This document shows positions 1-6,973 of a DNA stretch of 14,612 nucleotides, piece by piece. Made by a program: the position numbers and the translations under genes. The stretch is from contig JBIJBY010000022.1 of assembly GCA_044344975.1 (NCBI GenBank), positions 1 to 14,612 of the forward strand, in the 5' to 3' direction. This DNA is from IMCC26077 sp044344975. Its GTDB lineage: Bacteria > Actinomycetota > Actinomycetes > Nanopelagicales > Nanopelagicaceae. Position 1 is the stretch's first letter, and each line of letters opens with the position of its first letter. Under the pieces are notes generated by a model. The model was not told the DNA's origin. It saw only the letters and a program-made list of their open reading frames with translations, and made no database searches.

Positions 1-82
1 GTGAATCAATAGTTGGAACTGGGAGTGGTTCTGGTGGCGGTGCGGGGATTCGATCAATATCCCGATTGTGGCGATCACTCAC
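1..82 (-). CDS. tatD: TatD family metal-dependent hydrolase, N-terminal fragment (cut by window edge)
   Basis: Only the first 27 codons lie in the window. The start is a GTG at 82-80 that overlaps the metG stop (TGA, 81-79). The peptide begins MSDRHNRDIDRIPAPPPEPL and runs into PVPTIDS, with the next codon starting C, as expected for the His of the TatD motif DSHxH. A proline-rich PPEPLP(V)P lead before D-S-H is usual for actinobacterial TatD proteins. A GAGGAG Shine-Dalgarno lies 9-10 bases upstream, inside the end of metG. TatD proteins are amidohydrolase-fold enzymes with 3'-5' DNase activity, and the order metG-tatD is very common in Actinobacteria. The metal-binding residues are outside the window, so the family call rests on the N-terminal pattern, the frame and the context. 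Confidence 0.72.
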   Translation of the reverse strand, partial: MSDRHNRDIDRIPAPPPEPLPVPTIDS

Positions 83-1677
83 CCCTGCTGCTCCTCGCTT
101 TTATTCTCTGGCAATCGCGGAAAGAGTACTTCGCCTCGAGAAGTTGCTGCACCGGCTGGCAATTGACCCCAACGCGCAACATCATCGATCCGTTGTTCAG
201 ATAGCTCTCCCAAACTTGTTCCGCCAAGTGAAGTCCAGAGCTTCTGGCTTGTCTCTGGCATCACCGAGTGAAAGAGAACGGCAAGGATTCGAAGTGATTC
301 ACAGGTTGCATAAAGAACGCGATCTAGTTCACTCTTCTTTGCCGGATCTTTGGCAAGCACCCAGGGCGCTTTCTCAGTGACATAACCATTGACGCTCTTA
401 CAAAATTCGAGAATTGCAAGAATCCCACCCTGGAAATCCAAGGCAGCAATCTTTTCATCAGCTGTTTTTGCTGCAATCGCAGCAGCTTTTGCCAATTCCG
501 GCTCTTGTGCAACGGCTGGAATACGTCCATCGCAGTACTTCTCAATCATCGCAATTGCTCTTGATGCAAGATTGCCAAAATCATTAGCAAGTTCGCTCGT
601 ATAACGAGCAACCATATCTTCCCAAGAGAAAGAGCCATCTGTACCGAAGGGAATCGCGCGTAAAAAGTAATAACGGAAGGCATCTACGCCAAAGAAATCT
701 GTGATGTCGGCTGGAGCAATTCCGGTAAGTTTGCTCTTACTCATCTTCTCGCCGCCGACAAGTAACCAACCGTGTGCGAAAACTTTTTTCGGTACCGGCA
801 ACTGCGCCGCCATCAACATGGCCGGCCAGATAACGGCGTGGAACCGGAGAATATCTTTTCCAACAAGGTGCACATCAGCTGGCCATTTATTGGCGAAATC
901 TTTAGCACCAGGCGTTCCCGCATCATCGCCGAGTCCAACTGCCGTTGCATAATTCAACAGCGCATCAAACCAGACGTACACAACCTGTTTGGTATCCCAC
1001 GGAACTGGAATTCCCCAAGAGAATGAGGAGCGTGAGATAGAAAGATCGGAGACGCCACCTTCGAGAAAAGCAACAACCTCATTCCGCGCACTCGCAGGTT
1101 CGCAAGCATCCGGATTCTTTCGGTAGTGCTCGAGTAATGGTTCTACAAATGCCGATAACCGGAAGAACCAGTTAGTCTCACTGACGAGTTCTACTGGTCT
1201 CGAATGAATCGGACATAATTTCTCTTGATCGTTTGTGCCAGGAAGCAGATCGCCGGGCAATTTGAACTCTTCACAGCCAACGCAATATGGGCCTTCGTAT
1301 TTTCCTTCGTAGATGTGCCCCGTATCTTTCAAGCCTTGCAAGAATTTTTGTACTCGTTCCATATGCCGAGGTTCGGTAGTACGAATAAAATCATCGTTTG
1401 CAATGTTCAAAGCTTTCCATGTCGGTTTCCACGCATTTTCTACCAGCTTGTCAGCCCAACTCTGCGGATCACTTCCATTCGCTTCTGCAGTGCGCAAGAC
1501 TTTCTGACCATGCTCATCGGTGCCTGTAAGGAACCAAACGCCCTCGCCACGTTGTCTATGCCATCTGGTCAACACATCGCCAGCGACTGTTGTGTAGGCA
1601 TGGCCGATATGCGGCGCATCGTTTACGTAGTAAATCGGCGTCGTTAGATAAAAATTCTTGCCAGTGGCTTGAGACAT
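79..1677 (-). CDS. metG: Methionine--tRNA ligase (MetRS)
   Basis: Class I aminoacyl-tRNA synthetase that charges tRNA-Met with methionine in the cytoplasm. Visible motifs: HIGH at residues 23-26, the following FLTGTDEHGQK block, a zinc knuckle of the form CxxC (132, 135) then CxxH (155, 158), WFFRLS, and KMSKS at 311-315. The helical anticodon-binding domain fills the C-terminal third. At 532 aa it is a full-length short-form MetRS without a C-terminal tRNA-binding domain. A GTG (1680) also opens the frame, but I chose ATG 1677-1675: GGAG sits 5 bases before the ATG and only 2 before the GTG. The ATG overlaps the rsmI stop (TGATG), so the genes are translationally coupled. The stop overlaps the tatD start. 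Identification is secure. Confidence 0.97.
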   Translation of the reverse strand: MSQATGKNFYLTTPIYYVNDAPHIGHAYTTVAGDVLTRWHRQRGEGVWFLTGTDEHGQKVLRTAEANGSDPQSWADKLVENAWKPTWKALNIANDDFIRTTEPRHMERVQKFLQGLKDTGHIYEGKYEGPYCVGCEEFKLPGDLLPGTNDQEKLCPIHSRPVELVSETNWFFRLSAFVEPLLEHYRKNPDACEPASARNEVVAFLEGGVSDLSISRSSFSWGIPVPWDTKQVVYVWFDALLNYATAVGLGDDAGTPGAKDFANKWPADVHLVGKDILRFHAVIWPAMLMAAQLPVPKKVFAHGWLLVGGEKMSKSKLTGIAPADITDFFGVDAFRYYFLRAIPFGTDGSFSWEDMVARYTSELANDFGNLASRAIAMIEKYCDGRIPAVAQEPELAKAAAIAAKTADEKIAALDFQGGILAILEFCKSVNGYVTEKAPWVLAKDPAKKSELDRVLYATCESLRILAVLFHSVMPETSQKLWTSLGGTSLGELSEQRIDDVARWGQLPAGAATSRGEVLFPRLPENKSEEQQG

Positions 1678-2528
1678 CACTGCTCCATCTTAGAGGCGAC
1701 AAGGGCGTCGAAAACTTCCCGCTTGCGAAGCCTGAATTGCTCTGCCACGGCGGTTACCGCCTCGCGTCGCTCCATCCCTGTCGATTCGCGAAGCGCGACC
1801 TGTGCGGCAATCTCTTCTGGGGTGCGAGCGGCGACCTCACTCAGCTGTGCACCTTCAATGACAACTGTGATCTCACCAAGAATTTCTCGTTGACTGACCC
1901 AATAATCGAGTTCGTCGAGCGTGCCCCGAAAGATCTCTTCATACCTCTTCGTCATCTCCCTGCAGAGCGCCACCTTTCGTTCGCCGCCGAGAATCTCAAG
2001 CAAATCCCGAACTAGCTCCTTGGTGCGATGTGGCGCCTCAAAGAGAACAATCGTTCGTACTTCATTCTTAATGGAATGTATGTAATCCGCTCGAGCTTTT
2101 TCGCTACGCGGCGCAAATCCATCGAAGAGAAAGCGCTCCATTGGTAATCCTGAGAGCGTGAGCGCGGTGGTGACTGCACTTGGCCCCGGTATCACCTCAA
2201 CGTGCGCGCTGATCTCAAGAGCAGCTTTGAGCGCTAAGTAACCGGGGTCGCTTACCCCCGGCATGCCGCCATCCGTTATCAGCAATACCACCTTGCCGTT
2301 GAGTAGCTCTTGACGAAGTTCACCAGCCCGCTCTTGTTCGTTGCCAGCAAAGAAAGAACGAAGTTGCGCGCCAATCGTTAAACCGAGATCTTGAGCAAGA
2401 TGTCGAAATCGACGGGTATCTTCAGCAAAGATCACATCGCATTCGGTCAGCGCTCTTCTTAGGCGTGGCGATGCATCCTCAGGATTGCCCAATGGCGCGC
2501 CTGCAAGAATCAATCGTCCGTTATTCAC
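1677..2528 (-). CDS. rsmI: 16S rRNA (cytidine1402-2'-O)-methyltransferase RsmI
   Basis: SAM-dependent enzyme of the tetrapyrrole-methylase fold that 2'-O-methylates C1402 of 16S rRNA in the ribosomal P site. The family signature is present: an N-terminal LILAGAPLGN strand-loop (6-15), AEDTRR (35-40), TDGGMPGVSDPG (85-96) and VIPGPSA further on, followed by the RFLFDGFAPR segment. Length 283 aa is normal. The start is GTG at 2528, with GGGAGG about 8 bases upstream; a GTG two bases earlier runs at once into TGA. It is the first gene of rsmI-metG-tatD. Its promoter must lie in the 33-bp gap or within the opposing pmt gene. Confidence 0.95.
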   Translation of the reverse strand: MNNGRLILAGAPLGNPEDASPRLRRALTECDVIFAEDTRRFRHLAQDLGLTIGAQLRSFFAGNEQERAGELRQELLNGKVVLLITDGGMPGVSDPGYLALKAALEISAHVEVIPGPSAVTTALTLSGLPMERFLFDGFAPRSEKARADYIHSIKNEVRTIVLFEAPHRTKELVRDLLEILGGERKVALCREMTKRYEEIFRGTLDELDYWVSQREILGEITVVIEGAQLSEVAARTPEEIAAQVALRESTGMERREAVTAVAEQFRLRKREVFDALVASKMEQ

Positions 2529-2554
2529 ACTCTTATCCTCCCAGGTTCTACGCT
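2524..2554 (+). promoter_or_regulatory. Candidate leaderless promoter of pmt
   Basis: A TACGCT box (2549-2554) matches the actinobacterial -10 pattern TANNNT and ends 7 bases before the pmt ATG at 2562. Transcription would then start at or next to the start codon. A weak -35-like TTCACA lies at 2524-2529 with a 19-bp spacer. No convincing Shine-Dalgarno precedes the ATG. The same TACGCT hexamer occupies the equivalent place before the cyclo-ligase gene (6962-6967). Confidence 0.4.
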
Positions 2555-2561
2555 GTTAGGC

Positions 2562-3869
2562 ATGATTCGCGCCCTTGGAAACCGCACTGTTGCCATCTGG
2601 TCTGTTGTCGCCGCAGCGCTCTTTATCCGCCTTTTCAGATTGAGCACTCCCGACAAATTGATTTTCGACGAGATCTACTACGTAGATGGCGCGCGCGATC
2701 TTCTCAAATTTGGCGTCGAAGTCAGCGCCAATAAACCAGAGTTCATTGTGCATCCGCCGGTTGGTAAATGGGTGATCGCGCTCGGTATCCAGGTATTCGG
2801 CGATAATCCTTTCGGTTGGCGGGTTATCGTCGCACTGCTCGGCGCTTTATCAATACTTCTCATTGCAAAGATTGCCTCGCGCATCTTTGGAGCCCTTGGG
2901 TATGGATTGATTGCAGCGCTACTGGCATTTTTTGATGGTTTGAATTTAGTGATGTCTAGAACTGCGCTGTTGGATATGACCTTAACAACTTTCCTTTTAG
3001 TGGCTGCATGGTTTCTTATAGATCGAAGATTCTTACTTGCGGGAATTTTCTTTGGCTTAGCTCTGGGCACTAAATGGAGCGCCATTTTCTATATTCTGTT
3101 CTTTTCACTTTACTTTGTCATCAAAGAAATTCGAGAAAGTGCAGAGCGAACTAATCGCAAAGATCTCTTATGGTTAATTGCCATAAGAAAGGTTCAGTTG
3201 GTTCTTCTCCCACTTTTCATCTATTTATTGAGTTGGATTGGCTGGTTTCTCTCTTCACGTGGGTGGAGTCGGTCATGGTCAGCAGATAACGGTGCTGGTT
3301 TTCTTGCGCCATTTCGCTCCTTCATTCACTACCAATTTGAAATCCTCAACTTTCACAAAGGATTAGATTCTGGCCACAATTATCGTTCCTCCGCTTGGCA
3401 GTGGTTACTACAAATTCGCCCGACATCTTTCTATTACGAATCACCTAAATGCGGCTCTGAGAATTGTTCCCAAGAAGTTCTTGCGATAGGCACGCCGCTA
3501 CTCTGGTGGAGCGGAGCGTTATCGCTTCTCTTTCTGCTGATCCTCTGGATGAGAACGCGAAACCATTCGCTCATTCTTCTCGGGGTTGCAGCTGGCTGGC
3601 TGCCATGGTTCGCCTTTCCAGAGCGGACCACATTCTCGTTCTATTCAATTGTTTTTGAACCGTGGATCATCCTTGCTCTTGTGGCGGCGATAAAAGAGAT
3701 AAATGAGAGGCTCCCTGAGCGCATTCCTCGTAGAACTCGAAAAGCCTGGTTGGCCTTATTCCTAGGCCTGGTTGGAGCAAACTTTATTTATCACTCGCCG
3801 ATCTTTCTTGCATTTACCGTCTCATACGATTACTGGCGCAGTTTGATGTGGCTACAGTCATGGATTTAA
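2562..3869 (+). CDS. pmt: Dolichyl(polyprenyl)-phosphate-mannose--protein mannosyltransferase (GT39, Pmt)
   Basis: Integral membrane GT-C glycosyltransferase that moves mannose from polyprenyl-phosphate-mannose to Ser/Thr of proteins crossing the membrane. The first transmembrane helix (about 10-26) is followed by the catalytic acidic pair D36-E37 in FDEIYYVDGA and by HPPVGKW (64-70), both hallmarks of the family. Around ten hydrophobic helices follow. An extracytoplasmic loop carries FHKGLDSGHNYRS and a WxxxxRP(T)SFYY element, also typical of Pmt. At 435 aa it is shorter than the roughly 520 aa mycobacterial homologue but has no visible break. It diverges from rsmI, an arrangement common in Actinobacteria, and converges with the sepX-like gene 19 bp downstream. 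Confidence 0.92.
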   Translation: MIRALGNRTVAIWSVVAAALFIRLFRLSTPDKLIFDEIYYVDGARDLLKFGVEVSANKPEFIVHPPVGKWVIALGIQVFGDNPFGWRVIVALLGALSILLIAKIASRIFGALGYGLIAALLAFFDGLNLVMSRTALLDMTLTTFLLVAAWFLIDRRFLLAGIFFGLALGTKWSAIFYILFFSLYFVIKEIRESAERTNRKDLLWLIAIRKVQLVLLPLFIYLLSWIGWFLSSRGWSRSWSADNGAGFLAPFRSFIHYQFEILNFHKGLDSGHNYRSSAWQWLLQIRPTSFYYESPKCGSENCSQEVLAIGTPLLWWSGALSLLFLLILWMRTRNHSLILLGVAAGWLPWFAFPERTTFSFYSIVFEPWIILALVAAIKEINERLPERIPRRTRKAWLALFLGLVGANFIYHSPIFLAFTVSYDYWRSLMWLQSWI

Positions 3870-3888
3870 CTTTACTTTTAGGAAGCTT

Positions 3889-4587
3889 TTAACCGTTTGA
3901 CGCTTTGCGATCCTCTTCTTGATCAAAAACTTTCTCAAAAGATGTTTCGATCTGCTCTTTATCTGTTTCATTAAAAGTGTTAAATGGCTCTGAATTATTC
4001 CGTCCGACAATTGGGCGAGCGGGTGCTTTGGGTGCATTTACATATGTGGGTAGCGGCATATCACTTGGCTGCCACGTATCGTTTGGAATGACCGTAACTG
4101 TACGCGAGTGATTAATTGGAATCCATCGGCTTGTTTGACCCTCGGGAGTTCGATAGGTAATTTCTGCGAAATTGAAGCTTGACCCTTTGCTTCGCATCGT
4201 CGCTGCACGACGTCGACGTCGTACATCATCTTGTACTTTCTGACGACGAACATGAACTACAAAAATGACCAAAAGGGATAACGGAAGTAATAAGGATTTA
4301 AAAGGTACGGTATTTGCAAAAGCTGCGATGATTGTTGCAAAGAAAAAAGCGATTAAAGTGACAAGAGAAATCTGTCGCTTTCGAAGCGCGCGCGCTTCAC
4401 GCTCTGCTATTTCAGCATGAGTCATATACGTATTTTGGGATGAGCCAATCGAAACAACATGCATCGCACTTCGGTATCGCTCGAGACTCTTACTCTCGGA
4501 AACCTCGTCATGAGAACGAAGCCAGCGCGGAAGAAAGTATGCAACCCAGAGCGCGATGACAGCGAAGTAAATCAAACCTGAACTCAT
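3889..4587 (-). CDS. sepX: SepX/GlpR-like divisome membrane protein
   Basis: Matches the actinobacterial family known as SepX in Streptomyces and GlpR (Glp receptor) in Corynebacterium, a membrane protein tied to FtsZ-ring function. Seen: an N-terminal transmembrane helix (about 4-20); the conserved juxtamembrane block RSHDEVSESKSLERYRSAM (24-42); a helical hairpin (about 73-91 and 96-113); a very basic stretch, VRRRRRAA; and a cytoplasmic tail containing TWQPSDMPLPTYVNAPKAP, a proline-rich segment typical of the family. The tail ends in a Glu/Asp-rich region. It is last in the galU cluster, 53 bp after the acetyltransferase gene. No Shine-Dalgarno is seen, but a TATTCT box lies 9 bases before the ATG, so it may have its own promoter. 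The family name rests on the N-terminal and PLPTYV motifs plus the adjacent MoeA/Glp-like gene. Confidence 0.82.
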   Translation of the reverse strand: MSSGLIYFAVIALWVAYFLPRWLRSHDEVSESKSLERYRSAMHVVSIGSSQNTYMTHAEIAEREARALRKRQISLVTLIAFFFATIIAAFANTVPFKSLLLPLSLLVIFVVHVRRQKVQDDVRRRRRAATMRSKGSSFNFAEITYRTPEGQTSRWIPINHSRTVTVIPNDTWQPSDMPLPTYVNAPKAPARPIVGRNNSEPFNTFNETDKEQIETSFEKVFDQEEDRKASNG

Positions 4588-4596
4588 GATGGGGTA

Positions 4597-4602
4597 AGAA
4601 TA
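4597..4602 (-). promoter_or_regulatory. Candidate -10 box for the sepX-like gene
   Basis: TATTCT on the minus strand, ending 9 bases before the ATG at 4587. It would give a 5' leader of only two or three bases, which agrees with the lack of a Shine-Dalgarno. No good -35 was recognised. It lies in the 53-bp gap (4588-4640), the only real gap in the galU-to-sepX cluster. Confidence 0.35.
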
Positions 4603-4612
4603 GAAGGGGCAG

Positions 4613-4626
4613 CCTTAAAAATAAGG
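4613..4626. repeat. Small inverted repeat in the rimJ-like/sepX-like gap
   Basis: CCTTA-AAAA-TAAGG is a perfect 5-bp inverted repeat with a 4-base spacer, just upstream of the candidate sepX-like promoter. The stem is short and AT-rich and no T-run follows it, so it is a poor terminator. It could be a protein-binding site or chance. Confidence 0.3.
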
Positions 4627-4640
4627 GATATCGAACGTGC

Positions 4641-5171
4641 TCAATCTCGTGTTGCTACGAAACAAATATGGTCACGCCAATCACCATCGATATGAAGGTA
4701 CTTCGAGCGCTTTCCCTCTAATTCGAATCCAGCTTTCATCGCTACTCGTATTGATGGTTGGTTCTCTGGTCGAATGTTGATTTCGATCCGATGTAATCGC
4801 AGGTCATCAAAGGCGTGATTTCGTAGGAGCGTAACCGCTCGAGTGACGATTCCTTGATTGGCAAACTTCTCGATTACCCAATATCCGATGAAGGCGCTTC
4901 GTGAGGGACCATAAGAAATGCCACCCAGTGCGATGAATCCCACCCGCTCCTGGCCGAGGATGATGACGAGATTCTCCGATCTCCCCCACCGGGCATCTTT
5001 CTTGAAGGAGTGAACCATCCTCCAGAACTTAGGTGGCGCGCCCGACCCTTCCGGATAGGTCACCTCCCAGGGATTGAGCCAAGCTCGATTCTCGACATGT
5101 ACTCGTTCCCACCACTTGCGATCTCGGTACTTAATTGAACGAAGAAGAATTACTCCGTCTGAAAGTTCCAC
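4641..5171 (-). CDS. GNAT family N-acetyltransferase, RimJ/RimL-like
   Basis: Acetyl-CoA-dependent N-acetyltransferase of the RimJ/RimL type, which acetylates protein N-termini such as ribosomal proteins; the real substrate here is unknown. Seen: N-terminal GVILLRSIKYRDRKWWERV...NRAWLNPWE; a core beta-strand IGYWVIEKFANQGIVTRAV, which stands where the acetyl-CoA binding Q/RxxGxG/A motif belongs; LRLHRIEINIRPENQPSIRV; and the C-terminal KAGFELEGKRSKYLHIDGDWRDH, characteristic of this branch. The GTG start directly follows the TAG of the MoeA-like gene (TAGGTG) with only a weak ribosome-binding site, so it is probably translated by coupling. Length 176 aa is normal. The gene is regularly found between moeA/glp and sepX/glpR in Actinobacteria. 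Confidence 0.88.
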   Translation of the reverse strand: MELSDGVILLRSIKYRDRKWWERVHVENRAWLNPWEVTYPEGSGAPPKFWRMVHSFKKDARWGRSENLVIILGQERVGFIALGGISYGPSRSAFIGYWVIEKFANQGIVTRAVTLLRNHAFDDLRLHRIEINIRPENQPSIRVAMKAGFELEGKRSKYLHIDGDWRDHICFVATRD

Positions 5172-6062
5172 CTACTCAGCTCGCCTATCAAAAAGAATCA
5201 CCGAAACTTCACTGCCACTTCTCAGAACAGCGCCCTGGTCATCAATGACAATCAATCCATTTGCATCACCGCGTTCGCTCAGAGCAACGGGGGTAGCTCG
5301 CAAAACTTCATTTTCATGACTTATGAGAGCTTCGAAAAAAGAGCGAAGCCCCGAAGTGCTGGAAATATCTTCGGCTAACGTTGCACTCAATACGCGGTGC
5401 GAAAGATTTTTTCGCCCCAACATCTGTCGAATCATCGGGCGAACAAATAGCTCAAACGCTATGTAAGCGCCCTTCGAATCTGAAGGTAACGTGATGACTG
5501 GGGTGCGATCTGGGCCAATCAAGCCATAACTATGGTGGCCCTGCGGTTCCATAGCAACCTCTCGCTCATGAATTTCACCAAGCGAGTTAAGCGACTGGCG
5601 CATCATTTCAACTGAGCGCGGACCGCTAGTGATGACGACCAAATCTGCTCGGACCAATTGATCTTCGATTAGGTCGGTCAACTCTTGGGTCGTGTCGGGA
5701 ATGGTATGGACTCGATAGCCAATCGCTTCAACTTCACGGACCGCTGTCGTGAGTAACCAAGAATTTGCCTCATAGGAATGTTGCTCATCGATTCGATGGC
5801 CAGGCTCGGTGAGGTCTTCGCCTGCAGAAATGACTACTACTCGCGGATGAGGCCTAGTTGGTAGATGATCCAAACCAATCGACGCAGCGATTCCAATATG
5901 GGTAGATCGAATCCTTCGCCCCGCACGGAGTACTAGGCGCTCTCCCGCGTAAACATCACTTGCTAATGTCGCGCCATGCGCATCCAACAGCGGCATATCA
6001 AGTGGCGCTAATGGATGAGCGATAGCTAGGACCTCTTGTAAATAATTGTCAACGCTAATCAT
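5172..6062 (-). CDS. glp: Degenerate MoeA/gephyrin-like protein (Glp-like), lacking subdomain II
   Basis: Recognisable MoeA fold but strongly reduced: 296 aa against about 400. Residues 1-36 match the start of MoeA (MISVDNYLQEV...LLDAHGATLASDV). The protein then jumps straight to ERLVLRAGRRIRSTHIGIAASIG (41-63), which normally follows about 100 residues of subdomain II. The MDGYA active-site block is therefore absent. In domain III (about 74-217) the usual TSGGVSVGDYD is TSGPRSVEMMR, QPGKP is EPQGH, and PGNPVSA is PSDSKGA. Domain IV (218-296) remains. Molybdopterin-Mo ligation looks impossible. Corynebacterial Glp is a MoeA-like protein that binds FtsZ and the membrane receptor GlpR, and a GlpR/SepX-like gene lies two genes downstream, so a divisome role is inferred. 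ATG 6062 is preferred over 6077 because GAGGG precedes it and it aligns with family N-termini. It overlaps the galU stop (ATGATTAG). Confidence 0.85.
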   Translation of the reverse strand: MISVDNYLQEVLAIAHPLAPLDMPLLDAHGATLASDVYAGERLVLRAGRRIRSTHIGIAASIGLDHLPTRPHPRVVVISAGEDLTEPGHRIDEQHSYEANSWLLTTAVREVEAIGYRVHTIPDTTQELTDLIEDQLVRADLVVITSGPRSVEMMRQSLNSLGEIHEREVAMEPQGHHSYGLIGPDRTPVITLPSDSKGAYIAFELFVRPMIRQMLGRKNLSHRVLSATLAEDISSTSGLRSFFEALISHENEVLRATPVALSERGDANGLIVIDDQGAVLRSGSEVSVILFDRRAE

Positions 6063-6948
6063 CAAGCCCTCGCACATATCCTTTCAGCCAGGCCACAAAA
6101 TCTGGACCAAGATCCTCGCGACGAGTTGCAAATTCCACAACAGTCTTGAGATAACTTAATCGATTTCCTGTATCAAAACGTCGAACGTTAACTACAACTG
6201 CATGGACAGGTCCACCAATTCGCTCGTCACGAGCGAGCGTAGCGATTGCATCTGTGAGTTGCACTTCGCCACCTTTGCCTGCAGAGGTGTGGCGAAGTAT
6301 TGAGAAAATTGCAGGCGACAAAATATATCGCCCGATAATCGCGTAATTGCTTGGGGCTTCTGCTTTAGATGGTTTCTCGACGAGATCTAGAACTCGGGCC
6401 GGATTCGTATTTGAAATTGCTGCAATCCCATACTTCGAAACATCGTCATCTGATACTTCCATCAATGCCAGTACTGATCCTCCATGAAGTGCATGTACTT
6501 CAAGCAGCTCTTGCCACAACAGATCACTTGGCTCGATGAGGTCATCGCCGAGTAAGACAGCAAATGGCGCATCGCCTACATGATCAGCAGCAGTCAAAAC
6601 CGCATCACCTAACCCGCGTGCGCTCTCTTGTCGAACGGTGTGGAGCGCAGGAAGTGCATTTAAGTGGCGAAGTGCAGCTAATCGCTCTGCATCACCCCGC
6701 GCATGCAAAGTCTGTTCTAATTCCGGCGCTTGTGAAAAGTGATCAACCAGCGCTCCCTTGTTATGGCCGGTGATCAAGAGCAGGTCAGAGAAGCCTGCGG
6801 AGTAGGCCTCTTCTACAACATATTGAATAGCTGGCTTATCAACGACAGGGAGCATCTCTTTGGGGATTGCCTTGGTCGCAGGGAGAAATCGGGTCCCAAG
6901 TCCAGCGGCAGGAATTACTGCGTGTTTGATGCCCGCTTGCTTCTTCAT
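6055..6948 (-). CDS. galU: UTP--glucose-1-phosphate uridylyltransferase
   Basis: Makes UDP-glucose from UTP and glucose-1-phosphate for cell-envelope and storage glycans; cytoplasmic. The nucleotide-binding loop PAAGLGTRFLPATKAIPKEM (13-32) includes the G-x-G-T-R and catalytic Lys region and is followed by LPVVDKPAIQYVVEEA. Further on are LLITGHNKGALVDHF, FAVLLGDDLI (metal-binding Asp region), LDLVEKPS and GRYILSPAIF, all standard for GalU. Length 297 aa is normal. The start ATG 6948 fits the family N-terminus (KQAGIKHAVIPAAG). A TAAGGT box ends 9 bases before it, so the leader is very short. It is the first gene of galU > glp-like > rimJ-like > sepX-like and diverges from the cyclo-ligase gene across 25 bp. 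Confidence 0.96.
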   Translation of the reverse strand: MKKQAGIKHAVIPAAGLGTRFLPATKAIPKEMLPVVDKPAIQYVVEEAYSAGFSDLLLITGHNKGALVDHFSQAPELEQTLHARGDAERLAALRHLNALPALHTVRQESARGLGDAVLTAADHVGDAPFAVLLGDDLIEPSDLLWQELLEVHALHGGSVLALMEVSDDDVSKYGIAAISNTNPARVLDLVEKPSKAEAPSNYAIIGRYILSPAIFSILRHTSAGKGGEVQLTDAIATLARDERIGGPVHAVVVNVRRFDTGNRLSYLKTVVEFATRREDLGPDFVAWLKGYVRGLDD

Positions 6949-6967
6949 AGTGGTTACACCTTACGCT
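6937..6967 (+). promoter_or_regulatory. Candidate leaderless promoter of the 5-FTHF cyclo-ligase gene
   Basis: TACGCT (6962-6967, fits TANNNT) ends 6 bases before the ATG at 6974. A loose -35-like TTGCTT lies at 6937-6942 with a 19-bp spacer, inside the start of galU. No Shine-Dalgarno sits at proper distance, supporting a leaderless transcript. Confidence 0.4.
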
Positions 6968-6973
6968 CCTCGC

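Noticed and set aside
1225..1647. 140-aa open frame opposite metG, and similar long opposite-strand frames in rsmI, galU and the acyl-CoA dehydrogenase
   Set aside because: They are mirror frames of strongly conserved genes, with no recognisable domain and no plausible promoter or ribosome-binding context.
3870..3888. Possible bidirectional terminator between pmt and the sepX-like gene
   Set aside because: The 19 bp contain only the AAGCTT palindrome and AT-rich sequence; no stem long enough for a terminator could be drawn.
6860..6973. N-terminal extension of the cyclo-ligase frame (additional 38 codons upstream)
   Set aside because: It is antisense to the highly conserved nucleotide-binding loop of galU, does not match the family, and a -10 box plus a good family start lie at 6974.
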